A stretch of DNA of 64,000 bases. It comes from Chitinophagaceae bacterium (lineage in GTDB: Bacteria > Bacteroidota > Bacteroidia > Chitinophagales > UBA10324). The position numbers were made by a program, and so were the translations under genes. Within the stretch, counting starts at the first letter, position 1, and every line of letters starts with the position of its first letter. The notes below the pieces were generated by a model. It was given only the letters and a program-made list of their open reading frames with translations, did not search any database and had not been told where the DNA came from. The stretch spans positions 868,001 through 932,000 of the forward strand of contig JADJAG010000008.1 in the NCBI GenBank assembly GCA_016704325.1, written 5' to 3'. Below, one piece after another: positions 54,501 to 63,377 of the stretch.

Positions 54501-55623
54501 CACCATTAGGTGTGCTTCCTGTTGCATCATGAGTATATGTTCCACCATCATTAATATTAAAATAACTTATATTAACAACAGTAGCTATACCAGCACTATT
54601 TTGAAAATCCGCTCCATTTGAAATAGTAAGGTCATAAACATTAAACGTCGAAGGTGTCACGCATGAACTTGGAATAACCAAATCACCATAAATTAAAAAT
54701 GAACTCACAAACGAACTTACTCCAATTGACCCTACATTGCTACAAGTTAGGGTTCCACCAGTTGCGATTTCTATCGATTCTGGATTAACAGCAATATCAA
54801 TAGTAACATTATGTGAACTATTGACCAATACCTTTGATCCATTTGGTGGTATAACTGACCCCACCCAAGTTGCAGTATTGCTCCACAACCCTGAATTTTG
54901 CGTGCTATATATAATTGTTGAACCTCCCGTATAACTAAGATTAAAATCATCAACCCCAGTAACCGGGCGATTTCCAGCTCCAGTAGTAGCAGTAACTGTT
55001 AGTATTCTTATCCAAACAGGGCCAGCATTATTATCTAACGCGGTTCCAAAATTGACTGAAACATTAGTAGTTGCCCATGTTCCGGTAGTAGTTGTCAGTG
55101 TTAGGGGTGATGTGGTAACGGCTGTAAATGAAGAAGGGCTTGATCCAAAACCATAGTCAACTCTCCAAACCGTACTTCTTGTAGTAGCAGTTGGATCTAG
55201 TTGCATCAAGTTAAAACTCAGGCTGAAATTTGTCATTCCAATTGTATTTGCTACCTGGAAAGCGAATGCAGCACCAGGATCTCCAAAACCAGCAGTTTGC
55301 CTCACGGCTAATACCCTGTCTGAATTCAAAGATTGTGTAGTTGCGTTGTCAGTTGATGTTGCTGGTGCATTACCAGAGGAATAATTTGCAAACTGGCCTG
55401 TAGTAGTGCCCCAGGTTGTTGCAGTTGATGTGAAAGTCGCTACGGTACCAAGTGACGTTGCTGAGCCAGTACTATAGACTGCCCATCCGGTTGGCAAACC
55501 GCCTCCGATTGTATTAAAATTTTGGGAATACGAAGAAGCTCCAAGATTGTATTGAGCAAAAGCAGATTTGAATAGAAATAAAATGGCAAAAACAAAGAAG
55601 AAATGGGAATAAATAAATCTCAT
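51568..55623 (-). CDS. Giant secreted beta-helix adhesin lacking its sorting domain in frame
   Basis: 1351 residues. A signal peptide (cleavage near AFAQ, ~24) is followed by an N-terminal jelly-roll (~28-230) and then more than 900 residues of short beta-solenoid repeats with NG-LTLSGG, GSLIINNGGFISNNAPIYA, LTIDAGSTLTMQDG and the like. Two long internal segments (~660-880 and ~1000-1150) repeat the same order. The frame ends at ...VVRAFQRFSYIFL, exactly where relatives run into LPVELTNF and the T9SS sorting domain. As read, it would reach the periplasm but lack the T9SS signal. Parts of the gene (53.6-54.9 kb) are AT-richer than the rest. Confidence 0.8.
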   Translation of the reverse strand: MRFIYSHFFFVFAILFLFKSAFAQYNLGASSYSQNFNTIGGGLPTGWAVYSTGSATSLGTVATFTSTATTWGTTTGQFANYSSGNAPATSTDNATTQSLNSDRVLAVRQTAGFGDPGAAFAFQVANTIGMTNFSLSFNLMQLDPTATTRSTVWRVDYGFGSSPSSFTAVTTSPLTLTTTTGTWATTNVSVNFGTALDNNAGPVWIRILTVTATTGAGNRPVTGVDDFNLSYTGGSTIIYSTQNSGLWSNTATWVGSVIPPNGSKVLVNSSHNVTIDIAVNPESIEIATGGTLTCSNVGSIGVSSFVSSFLIYGDLVIPSSCVTPSTFNVYDLTISNGADFQNSAGIATVVNISYFNINDGGTYTHDATGSTPNGVAADFPGSVARFFSSSSSVIFTKWANGGPPGSLPSSVSWGNLAINITSLGGAWQQSAALSTVQGHLNIQATGGNELRFNANTPIAPVFSIGSLSISGGTVIFSSGTSNPTVNINGDINLTGGILNLSSSLGAATVAVSGDVNINGGTLNLGSSTGASNITLYGNWTRTSGTFIPNNKYVYFGGSGIQTINSTGGETFSYLFVQNNSTVQLLSAVNVINSNGLSLQSSAANNIDLNGQTMTLTGGGNLSLSSGNRTIGSSSGTGIFNVTTSDLTISNGGTLTFGSSVEVQISKGFDCGTGNISTINGSLIINNGGFISNNAPIYATSSLLKYNTTGVYGRNLEWNATTGASYPYHVQISNNTTLNLGAYVQNVARVCGGDLTIDAGSTLTMQDGLNNHMTQPLTVNGSVNLAGTLTLSTQGGGDIKVGKDWSFTVGGTFYSEYACRFFIGTTQQNITRSAAGTLSFDYVINDNSSVGGVQLSTGTDIYISTVSGGNGLQLLDIGPFDLNGQTCTLGNGAWGSIQLTGGARNIISSGGTGIFIINGSPITTPVVFSSDGTSTLTFGSSVRVELNNGFNFGNKLTTIAGTLRMNANSFVSLNAPYYANGSLLQYYTGGNFNRTIEWGATSDDGYPYNVSISNNSTLIPGGSSNTGIALNLENDLTIDNGSSFYMDYGAVDMTVPLKVGNDININGNLSLSEQIGGDIEVGGNWTRNGITGNFYPKDRAVFLNGSGLQTLTVAGGSATETFDYLIIDNNGAGVSLSATDIHVDDLLTLSNGMVTTGSNEVYVPNNAGTAITGYQTDPAGPNLANYLGSSYINGNLRREVIAGNNYVFPVGTATSYQYDSISLTTFSGASNILCFYTAGNISGATQCTDPATQSPAVTVLGTPITNLLLGGYWTMTPERTPTAVDYDITLQESQPFLDLASDDSSYAIIKRDDCTSDWDDEGLHDDATQISYPNVATAQVVRAFQRFSYIFL

Positions 55624-56300
55624 TAATTGTGTCTGAAAATGATTTAATAAATTTTGTAGCCAATACTCTTTATGAAAGTGATTATTCTGTTTTTTCAGGA
55701 AGAGGATATCTGTTAAATTTTATTTCATTGAAAATGCTTTCATCAACTGCTGCAAACGGTTAAAAGAAACCATCTATAACAGAACAACTAGATTAGACGC
55801 CTAACAAAATTCCACTTCAATACTTAATAAGCACTGCCCAAAAATATATCAATTAATTCCCAAATCCATCATGATCACGATTATTTAACAACAACCTGCT
55901 TTCTGAAAATGTGGATTAATGTTGGTGCCGCCGTAAAGGAATAACAGCACATTCATCGTATGATTTACCCGTCTGTAGTCCTTTTATGTCGTTTTTCAAT
56001 CTATTCTTACTGCCTGGTTTTTTCAATAGGCATTTACAAATGGGCATTTTCCAATATTTCTGAGAAAATATCATGGCACTATCACAGCAAATAAAATACT
56101 GTTTACTACCCTTTTTCATGGCGACATGCCCAATTGCCTATGAGTTAACTCATAGTTTAATGACATTCTAATCAATGCTGCCTTCATCCCGCTTTAATCT
56201 ATGCTCATTAAAAAAATGTTTTTCTATATATAGCCCGTATCAAATTTTGCTTAACTTTGGCTGAATAATTTATTCAATAATCACAAAAAACCCATTTATC
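55624..56300. other. Divergent gap with a -7 element for the gene at 56301
   Basis: 677 AT-rich bases between divergent secreted-protein genes. TAACTTTG at 56252-56259 fits the -7 consensus, 41 bases before the ATG, without a clear -33. A 67-residue frame at 55916-56119 (-) has no supporting feature. Nothing else was recognised. Confidence 0.45.
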
Positions 56301-57065
56301 ATGAAAAAAAATCTTTACACTCTTTTCTTTGCCCTTGCCGTTGTAGCCTTCTGCTCCAACACTTATGCCCAGGTAACCGTTACCTACCAGGTTGACATGA
56401 CTGGCGCTATGCTGGGTGCTGCCGGCGGAACCTGCCCGGTATTGCCTTTTGATGCTTCTACAGATGTGGTTCAAGCCATGGGCGCAGAATACAATGGTTG
56501 GTCAGAAGCTGAGAACGTTGCCTGCGGTGAAGCTTTTACCGCTGATCCCGCTGTAGATTTCGCTCCTGTTTCTGCAGGTTCCATGATCTATACCCGCACC
56601 AAGGATGTAACTCCTGATGCATTAGGCAAACTGACCTGGAAATACCGTATCAACCACTCCTGGGACAACGATGAACTCAGAGGTGTAGGTGATGGCAACC
56701 GTCATGCAAGCATTCCAACAGGTGCTGCTGCCGTTACCATTGTTTCCTTGTTTAATGACACAACCAACACGGTAACCATCAATTCAGGCGTTCAAAATCC
56801 TAAATTGGCTGAAGTACGCGCAGTGTATCCAAATCCTGCCAGCGGTAATGCTGTGATTTCTTACTACACGCTGAGCAATGATAATGTGAGCGTTTACCTC
56901 ACCAACATGCTCGGTCAGTCGGTGAAGACTTTCTTCAATGGCAACCAATATGTTGGTCTGCACAACGAAACCATGGATCTTACTAACCTGTCTACCGGCA
57001 TCTACTTTGTAAATGTTAGAGTGGGTAACTCAGTAGCTTCACAGAAAATTTCTATCCTCGATTAA
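56301..57065 (+). CDS. Small T9SS-secreted protein next to the amylases
   Basis: A 254-residue secreted protein. Signal peptide ~1-23 (ends NTYAQ). The N-terminal beta domain (~24-165) contains TVTYQVDMTGAMLG, AEYNGWSEAENVACG, KLTWKYRINHSWDNDELRG and NRHASIPTG, a layout like carbohydrate-binding modules of the starch-binding kind (a displayed loop with GW and a final DNELRG). A type A sorting domain follows (~175-254: AVYPNPASGNAVISYY ... GIYFVNVRVG). Together with the GH13 gene downstream it may bind starch or glycogen at the cell surface; the binding role is inference. It ends in a strong terminator. Confidence 0.75.
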   Translation: MKKNLYTLFFALAVVAFCSNTYAQVTVTYQVDMTGAMLGAAGGTCPVLPFDASTDVVQAMGAEYNGWSEAENVACGEAFTADPAVDFAPVSAGSMIYTRTKDVTPDALGKLTWKYRINHSWDNDELRGVGDGNRHASIPTGAAAVTIVSLFNDTTNTVTINSGVQNPKLAEVRAVYPNPASGNAVISYYTLSNDNVSVYLTNMLGQSVKTFFNGNQYVGLHNETMDLTNLSTGIYFVNVRVGNSVASQKISILD

Positions 57066-57080
57066 TGATTGCTTTTAAAA

Positions 57081-57110
57081 AAAAAAGCCCACAGTCATGT
57101 GGGCTTTTTT
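57081..57110 (+). terminator. Rho-independent terminator
   Basis: A 12-bp stem AAAAAAGCCCAC/GTGGGCTTTTTT with a 6-base loop and further T, 15 bases after the stop; works on both strands. Confidence 0.9.
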
Positions 57111-57186
57111 TTGCTCCTTTCTTTGCTGAAAAATTTACAATAACCGGATTTTCATACGCTTACAACTCTTGTTAAAACTTCATCCC

Positions 57187-60045
57187 ATGATCAGGTCTCT
57201 CTGCGCGCTGCTGCTCTTTGCTTTGGTTTCTGTTTCCACCTTTGCCCAGGTGGTTACCTCGAATCCTTTATTTCCCGCCGACGATGATGCGGTAACACTT
57301 ACTTACAATGCCGCCGAAGGAAACCAGGCCCTGAAAGACTTTGCCGGAGATGTCTATATCCATACAGGCGTAATTACCAACCTCAGCACTTCCCCCAGCG
57401 ACTGGAAACATGTGGTTACCACCTGGGGAAGCACCAATGCGGCGCATAAACTCACTCCATTGGGAAATAACCTGTACTCTTTCTACATTCCTGATATCCG
57501 CACGTATTATAATGTGCCGGTAGCTGAAACCATACTTAAGCTTGCCATGGTCTTCCGCAATGCCGATGGCAGTTTAGTAGGCCGCAATGCTGATGGCAGC
57601 GATATCTTCTACGATGTTTGGGATGGTGTAACACTGCAAACCACTTTCCTCGAACCTGCCATCTCCCCTGTATTCGTGGCACTCAATGAATCATTACAAA
57701 CTACTTTCATTACTTCAAAGCCGGTGACCATTTCGTTATTTTCCAATGGAACCCTTATTACAGAAGTGGCAAACACGGATTCGGTAACGGCTGTCATCAG
57801 TGCCCTCGTAAACGGAAAGACCTGGGTGAAAGCAATTGCCGACGACGGCACCATACAGGTGGCCGATTCCTTTTATTTTATCGTAAACCCTGACGTAACG
57901 ATCGCAGATTTACCTGCAGGAACGCATGACGGAATTAACTATATTAATGACTCCACCGTAGTGCTTGCATTAACAGCCCCTGATAAAGATTTTGTGTATG
58001 CCATAGGTGATTTCAGCAACTGGGAAGCGGAGTCTGAATACTTCATGAACCGCACGACAGATGGCAATCATTGGTGGATTACCGTCAACGGGCTAACACC
58101 CCAGGTAGAATATGTCTATCAATACCTCGTAGATGGCAGTTTGCGAATAGCAGATCCGTATTGCGATAAGATTTTAGATTCTTACAACGATTTTTACATT
58201 TCAGAAGCTACCTACCCCGGCCTTATCGATTATCCTACCGGGAAAACAAGCGGCATTGTTTCCGTGCTGCAAACGGCACAGTCACCATATAACTGGCAGG
58301 TGACCAATTTCGTAAAACCGAACACAGATAACATGATAGTCTATGAGTTGCTGCTGCGCGATTTTATTGCAGCCAGGAATTTTGATGTACTGAAAGACAC
58401 CCTCGCATATTTAAAAACGCTGGGCGTGAATGTGATCGAGCTGATGCCTTTCAATGAGTTCGAAGGCAACGACAGCTGGGGCTACAACCCAAGCTTTTAT
58501 TTCGCGCCCGATAAATACTATGGTACCAAGGACATGTTGAAAGCATTTATAGATGCCTGTCATGAAAATGGCATTGCAGTAGTGCAGGATATGGTGCTGA
58601 ATCATTCCTTTGGCCAATCGCCGATGGTGCAAATGTATTGGGATCCGGCTAGTAACGGGCCGAGCGCTTCCAATCCCTGGTTCAATCCTGATCAGAACCT
58701 CAGCAGTGCCGGATACCAGGGCAAACATCCTTATGGAGTAGGTTATGATTTTAACCATGAAAGTGAATACACTAAAAAATTTACCGATGATGTGCTGGCT
58801 TATTGGGTTAGCGAATACAAGATCGACGGTTTCCGCTTCGACCTCTCAAAAGGATTTACGCAGAAATACACCGGCGACAATGTTGGGCTTTGGGGACAAT
58901 ATGATCAATCGCGAATTGATCTCATTAAGCGGATGGGCAATGAAATAAAAGACATCGATCCATCAGTGATCCTAATCCTCGAACACTTTGCCGATAACAG
59001 TGAAGAGCAGGTGCTTTCTGCGGAAGGATTTTATCTGTGGTCCAATTCCAATAATGCTTATGCACAATCTGCTATGGCTTTTGCCAGCAGCTCCGACCTT
59101 TCATGGGTTTCCTATAAGGCACATGGTTTTACCCAACCTCATGCAATAGGTTATATGGAAAGCCATGATGAAGAAAGAATCACTTATAAAACGCTTACCT
59201 ATGGCAACCATGTAACATCCTATGATGTTCGACCCTTGGATGAAGCATTGAACAGGATGCGAATGGCTGCTATGTTCTTCTTCACCATTCCCGGTCCGAA
59301 GATGATCTGGCAATTTGGTGAGCTTGGATATGACTATTCCATCAATTACTGTAACAACGGCACCATTGATCCGGGATGCCGTGTTTCTGCGAAACCTATT
59401 CGCTGGGACTATCTTGACTATAATCCACGTGTTTGGGTATACAACTATTACAAGGCACTGATTGATTTAAAGAAAAACTATCCTGTTTTTCAAACGGCAG
59501 ACTATGCATTGGCTGTAGGTAACCTGAAGAAAAATATCCGTTTGAATCATTCCACGATGAATGTTTGTATCGTGGGCAATTTCGACCTGGCAGCAGGCAA
59601 TCAGCCTCCTAACTTTCAGCATACAGGCTGGTGGTACGAATATTTCACCGGTGATAGCATCAATGTAACAGATGTCTCCGCGCAACTTTACCTCGAAACC
59701 GGTGAGGCCAGGCTTTATACAGATGTGAAACTGACAGTACCTGAGGTGGGCAATGTCGGCATTGGTGATCTGCAAACGCCGCGTTCGTTGGAACTTTACC
59801 AGAATGTTCCCAATCCATTCGATCAGTTTACGGCCATTGATTTTTATGTGCCCAAAGCAGGAAATACATTGTTGGAAATTTACGACCTGTATGGACGTCT
59901 GGTGAAAACCGTTTCTGATAAATCCATGGCAGCAGGATTCTATACTGTGAATATTCCGGCAGCTGATTTTCCCGCAGGTATATATATCTGCAGGCTAACG
60001 CAGCATGGCATTTCGAAAACGATTAAGATGCAGGCAGGCAGGTAA
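57187..60045 (+). CDS. T9SS-secreted GH13 alpha-amylase family enzyme
   Basis: A 952-residue enzyme from the ATG at 57187 (a TTG at 57169 is not used). Signal peptide ~1-20. N-terminal beta domains (~25-250), one with a CBM48-like segment (VYAIGDFSNWEAESEYFMNR, ~270-290), precede the GH13 barrel (~370-760). VIELMPFNEFEGNDSWGYNP, VVQDMVLNHSFG, the nucleophile Asp in DGFRFDLSKG (~551), the acid/base Glu in LILEHFADN (~598) and the third acid in ESHDEERI (~661) are all present. It ends in a type A sorting domain (YQNVPNPFDQFTAIDFYV ... KTIKMQAGR). It probably degrades starch-like glucans outside the cell. Confidence 0.9.
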   Translation: MIRSLCALLLFALVSVSTFAQVVTSNPLFPADDDAVTLTYNAAEGNQALKDFAGDVYIHTGVITNLSTSPSDWKHVVTTWGSTNAAHKLTPLGNNLYSFYIPDIRTYYNVPVAETILKLAMVFRNADGSLVGRNADGSDIFYDVWDGVTLQTTFLEPAISPVFVALNESLQTTFITSKPVTISLFSNGTLITEVANTDSVTAVISALVNGKTWVKAIADDGTIQVADSFYFIVNPDVTIADLPAGTHDGINYINDSTVVLALTAPDKDFVYAIGDFSNWEAESEYFMNRTTDGNHWWITVNGLTPQVEYVYQYLVDGSLRIADPYCDKILDSYNDFYISEATYPGLIDYPTGKTSGIVSVLQTAQSPYNWQVTNFVKPNTDNMIVYELLLRDFIAARNFDVLKDTLAYLKTLGVNVIELMPFNEFEGNDSWGYNPSFYFAPDKYYGTKDMLKAFIDACHENGIAVVQDMVLNHSFGQSPMVQMYWDPASNGPSASNPWFNPDQNLSSAGYQGKHPYGVGYDFNHESEYTKKFTDDVLAYWVSEYKIDGFRFDLSKGFTQKYTGDNVGLWGQYDQSRIDLIKRMGNEIKDIDPSVILILEHFADNSEEQVLSAEGFYLWSNSNNAYAQSAMAFASSSDLSWVSYKAHGFTQPHAIGYMESHDEERITYKTLTYGNHVTSYDVRPLDEALNRMRMAAMFFFTIPGPKMIWQFGELGYDYSINYCNNGTIDPGCRVSAKPIRWDYLDYNPRVWVYNYYKALIDLKKNYPVFQTADYALAVGNLKKNIRLNHSTMNVCIVGNFDLAAGNQPPNFQHTGWWYEYFTGDSINVTDVSAQLYLETGEARLYTDVKLTVPEVGNVGIGDLQTPRSLELYQNVPNPFDQFTAIDFYVPKAGNTLLEIYDLYGRLVKTVSDKSMAAGFYTVNIPAADFPAGIYICRLTQHGISKTIKMQAGR

Positions 60046-60104
60046 GAATGTAAGCAAGAGAAAAAACAACGCTTGATGATTATTTCCAAAATCTAAATCT
60101 CCCG

Positions 60105-60330
60105 GTGGTGGCGCGAGTGAGCGGAGGCTTGCAGTTAAAAAAAACAAAAAAAATCATAGACAAATATTCGTTCGACCACTCATATACCTTAGCTTAATCA
60201 TTCACTGCTGACGTTAGTGGTGGCACGAATCGAAGTCCTTCGCAAGGCGCAACGAATGCAACTCCGAAAATCCTATCCATAAACTCAAGCAGGTGGTACG
60301 AATAGAAGTCCTTCGCGGGGCATACCCGTT
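60105..60330. repeat. Worn GTGGCACGAAT repeats
   Basis: GGTGGCGCGAG (~60109), GTGGCACGAATCGAAGTCC (~60220) and GTGGTACGAATAGAAGTCC (~60294), with AGTCCTTCGC after the last two, resemble the unit of the 18.0-18.6 kb array. This explains most of the 335-base gap between the two amylase genes. Confidence 0.7.
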
Positions 60331-60380
60331 TTTTCAAATTCAATTCCAAATAAACCGGTAGGTGATAAAAGATCAATTCA

Positions 60381-61478
60381 TCAATATTTTTCAAACTGTT
60401 TCACGATCACACCATCTTCAAAATAAAACTTCAAATAATAAGCACCGGCTGAAAAATGCTGAATGTCGAGGAATTGAAGACTGCCCGGCACATAATTAGT
60501 TAAAGCTGCTGTAGCAATTAATTTTCCCAGCATATCATACATTTCAATCAGTTTGCAACCTGTAGTCTGCAACTGGTAACCTATCTGTTCATGGGCAGGA
60601 TTTGGAAAAACACTTATTGTATTATCCGGAAGCTGATCCGGGATGCCCACCATCCAAAATGAAAAAACGCCAGCCGTATCCTTACAATTTAAATTATCGG
60701 TGATAGCCACCGCATAAACTCCACTCTGTTGTGGCGTATGTTGTTGTGAAGTCGCTCCGGGAATATTTGCAAGCGCACTAACCGAGGTGCCGAACATCCA
60801 TTGATAAGCAACATCACTGACAGTACAATGCAAGACAACACCATCAGAAGTAATCTCAGGATGCTCAGGGCTTACCGTCACGCTGATCGAATTGGAAAGA
60901 TGCGCCATGGCTCCGTTGTAGCTTTCTTCCAGTTGATAAACTCCTGATACCGTTACCATCAAATTGCCACCCGTAGCACCTTGAATAATTTCACTATTCC
61001 TTTTCCATTGATAGGAATGACAATCATTGATCACTGCAGCAGACAGCATGACTTGTCCTCCATTACAGAAACTAGTGACACCGGATGCACTTACCACCGG
61101 TGCTTGCGTAATTGGACTCACACGCGCCCACACTGAGTAACTTCTGGCAGGAAGATCAATATAAATCTGGCTGCTGCCATTAACAATAGCATATGGAAAA
61201 CCGGAACGTCCAAGTATATCAACCAACGTATCTCCGGTTTGCAAATGATACGGACTTCCGGTATTTACTCCGATGTCCACCTTCAATGGCGACCCTGAAA
61301 AATTAATAGCAACCACCACATCGCGGCCCGGCAGGCACACACCAGTCATATTCGAAAGTTGATAAATCAATGAAGTAGATGCGCCACCACTAAAATAACT
61401 TGCGGCATAGGGTGAATTGAATCGTGTCAGGTAATCGACATCCTGCGCACCTTGTATGAAATGATAATGGGCACTCAT
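60381..61478 (-). CDS. C-terminal part of the broken amylase, with T9SS sorting domain
   Basis: 365 residues beginning MSAHYHFIQGAQDVDYLTRF, which is the last part of a GH13 barrel followed by its C-terminal beta domain (CLPGRDVVVAINFSG, SPYHLQTGDTLVDILG). Two Ig-like/PKD-like segments (~120-290) and a type A sorting domain (TISVFPNPAHEQIGYQL ... VIVKQFEKY) follow. There is no signal peptide, so alone it would remain inside the cell. Its ATG overlaps the stop of the upstream frame (TAATG), so re-initiation is conceivable, but about 20 conserved residues between the parts are out of frame. Confidence 0.8.
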   Translation of the reverse strand: MSAHYHFIQGAQDVDYLTRFNSPYAASYFSGGASTSLIYQLSNMTGVCLPGRDVVVAINFSGSPLKVDIGVNTGSPYHLQTGDTLVDILGRSGFPYAIVNGSSQIYIDLPARSYSVWARVSPITQAPVVSASGVTSFCNGGQVMLSAAVINDCHSYQWKRNSEIIQGATGGNLMVTVSGVYQLEESYNGAMAHLSNSISVTVSPEHPEITSDGVVLHCTVSDVAYQWMFGTSVSALANIPGATSQQHTPQQSGVYAVAITDNLNCKDTAGVFSFWMVGIPDQLPDNTISVFPNPAHEQIGYQLQTTGCKLIEMYDMLGKLIATAALTNYVPGSLQFLDIQHFSAGAYYLKFYFEDGVIVKQFEKY

Positions 61479-63070
61479 TAATTTATTGATGTCGTCGGTG
61501 TAGCTCGGATAGTCGGTGTGATGTTAATCTGACCAATACACGCAGGAATACCTGCAAGCGGGTTGGTCAGAATAAAGGCATAGCCCAATATGGGATCATT
61601 ATCAGCAGACTGCGGTTCTTCTCTGAAGTCGTGGTTGTTTACAAAGGTGATGATGTTTTTGCGATTGATCTGCTGACTGTTATGCATGCCATTTGAAAAA
61701 ACATTGCGTGCATCGTAGCCGAAAGCATCACAGGCATCGCGCAGGCTGGCCTGCAGGTTAAAATCAAACAAGCTGTAATACATCGCATTCTTTGTATCCT
61801 CATCCATATAACTGTATACTGCATCCAGTCTTGATTTCAAAGTAGCTGCATCGTAATCATAGCTTTCACCGACTATAATCTTCGGATCATTACCATTGTC
61901 GTGGAGATAATCCAGTAGGTTACCTGTAAACTCCGGGGTAAAATTCTTAACCGCATCAAGGCGCAGCCCTTCTACGCCCACATCCTCCATCATCCATTTT
62001 GTCCAAACATGAAAAGTGTCAATGGTAGCCTGGTAGTATTGATCAAGATCGTTGTAAAAAAGCATGGCATCCCAATCACCACAAAGACAGGTCGGATTGC
62101 CATTCGGCTTAAAGTTCAGATAGTTCATATCACCCCTTCCGCTGGGAGTTGCAGTAAAATTGGTATACGTTTGATAACGAACCTGGCTTTGAACATCGCT
62201 GTTGGTTCCGGTATGCCAGATGCCATAAATAAAATGATCGGAGTAATTGCCGTCATCATTGGTAATGCTGATAAAAAGGGTGTCAGCCGGGGATAAAAAA
62301 TCATCCGTGGTAATATTGAGTTCAAATTCATCAGTGCCGCAACCTCCTGCATCAATGGTGGCCTTCATATTTCTTCCCAATGAAATATTATCATTTGGCT
62401 GCGCGCAATCACCGCCGCCGTTGTTGGCAGTCTCCTGCAAATCAGGCAAATTGGCCCATCCCTTCTTTTTGGTATATACATAAACGGTATAGGGCTTGTT
62501 GAAGTAATCAACGCTGCCGGATGCAGAATGTATCTTCAGATAATAAATTCCAGCGCCCAAACCTGTACTTCCGCCAATTGGTAAAAAGCATTTGAAACGG
62601 TCAGACGGATAGCAGCTCTCGCCGTTATTATGTTTTGCCAGGTTATAGTTTTCTATCCAGCCTTCCACAGCACCATTTACTTCCAGTTTACCATTAGCAC
62701 GATGATTGTAAATCATATCTGCAATAGGTGTGAGGTTGTAAAGCGCAAGCGAATCCATCATTTTATCAATTCGGATACGGTTGCCGAAAGCAGTATTGGC
62801 TCCATAGGTGCCTCCAAGATTATACAGGTCATATATATCGTACCCATTGCTGAATCCTGCATTACCAGCCATACTCATTGGTGGCAGCCAGATGGAGTTA
62901 AAACCTGCCGCTGAAAGTGTACGCGCCTGCTGAGCGATGGTATCAACCCACCATTTTCCCTGCCCGGTTTTTGGATAATCCCAATACCAGCCTTGCAGCA
63001 TAACGTCTTGTGCGGGCGACTGATAAAAGCAACCAATCAACAAAATTGCATGGAGTATCCACTTTTTCAT
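61478..63070 (-). CDS. N-terminal part of the broken GH13 alpha-amylase
   Basis: 530 residues. Signal peptide ~1-20, then DVMLQGWYWDYPKTGQGKWW, FNSIWLPPMSMAGNAG and PIADMIYNHRANGK. The nucleophile Asp lies in EGLRLDAVKNF (~371), the acid/base Glu in IIVGESYDYD (~401) and the third acid in FVNNHDFREE (~480). After NPLAGIP the frame is lost: one base is missing near 61544. The proper frame (CVYWSD ... HHTDYPSYTDDINK) also carries a TAA codon (61524-61526) where Tyr is expected. Both lesions together point to a real pseudogene rather than a single read error. The catalytic triad itself is intact. Confidence 0.82.
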   Translation of the reverse strand: MKKWILHAILLIGCFYQSPAQDVMLQGWYWDYPKTGQGKWWVDTIAQQARTLSAAGFNSIWLPPMSMAGNAGFSNGYDIYDLYNLGGTYGANTAFGNRIRIDKMMDSLALYNLTPIADMIYNHRANGKLEVNGAVEGWIENYNLAKHNNGESCYPSDRFKCFLPIGGSTGLGAGIYYLKIHSASGSVDYFNKPYTVYVYTKKKGWANLPDLQETANNGGGDCAQPNDNISLGRNMKATIDAGGCGTDEFELNITTDDFLSPADTLFISITNDDGNYSDHFIYGIWHTGTNSDVQSQVRYQTYTNFTATPSGRGDMNYLNFKPNGNPTCLCGDWDAMLFYNDLDQYYQATIDTFHVWTKWMMEDVGVEGLRLDAVKNFTPEFTGNLLDYLHDNGNDPKIIVGESYDYDAATLKSRLDAVYSYMDEDTKNAMYYSLFDFNLQASLRDACDAFGYDARNVFSNGMHNSQQINRKNIITFVNNHDFREEPQSADNDPILGYAFILTNPLAGIPACIGQINITPTIRATPTTSIN

Positions 63071-63223
63071 AGTTGTGAAATCTGATCAGGTAATAAAGCC
63101 GAAATTAACTGGTCGTACTGAATAAGTAATTATAAATACATGATGAATTCATTCAGCTTCTTACTTGAAAAATCAATTCTCAAATAGCATAGCATCAACA
63201 AACTGAATAATGATTTCTATAAG

Positions 63224-63296
63224 GTCGAGTAGGGCGCGGCATTTCAGCCGCACCCTCTCACAGAACCGTACTTGATAGTCTCCCATCATACGGCTC
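63224..63296 (-). ncRNA. 3' end of a group II intron (domains V and VI)
   Basis: On the - strand, 63296-63263 is a 34-nt hairpin with GAGCCGTA pairing TACGGTTC, an internal two-base bulge and a GGGAGAC-type apical loop: the size and ends of domain V. It is followed by a domain VI-like stem GGGTGCGGC/GCCGCGCCC with a lower stem GAG/CTC and a bulged A seven bases from the likely 3' splice site at ~63224 (ending CGAC). The upstream intron and its reverse transcriptase would lie beyond ~63377, where the sequence becomes unreliable. The intron is inserted after the amylase region. Confidence 0.75.
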
Positions 63297-63377
63297 TTGT
63301 CAATCTTAGATTCTGTAACCTGCTTGCCAGTGTGCGAACCGTTTCGGGGTTGGTGGTGTTCTGGCCTTTAGCTGTTC

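Noticed and set aside
55916..56119. 67-residue frame in the gap before the small T9SS gene
   Set aside because: No promoter, signal, domain or codon pattern supports it.
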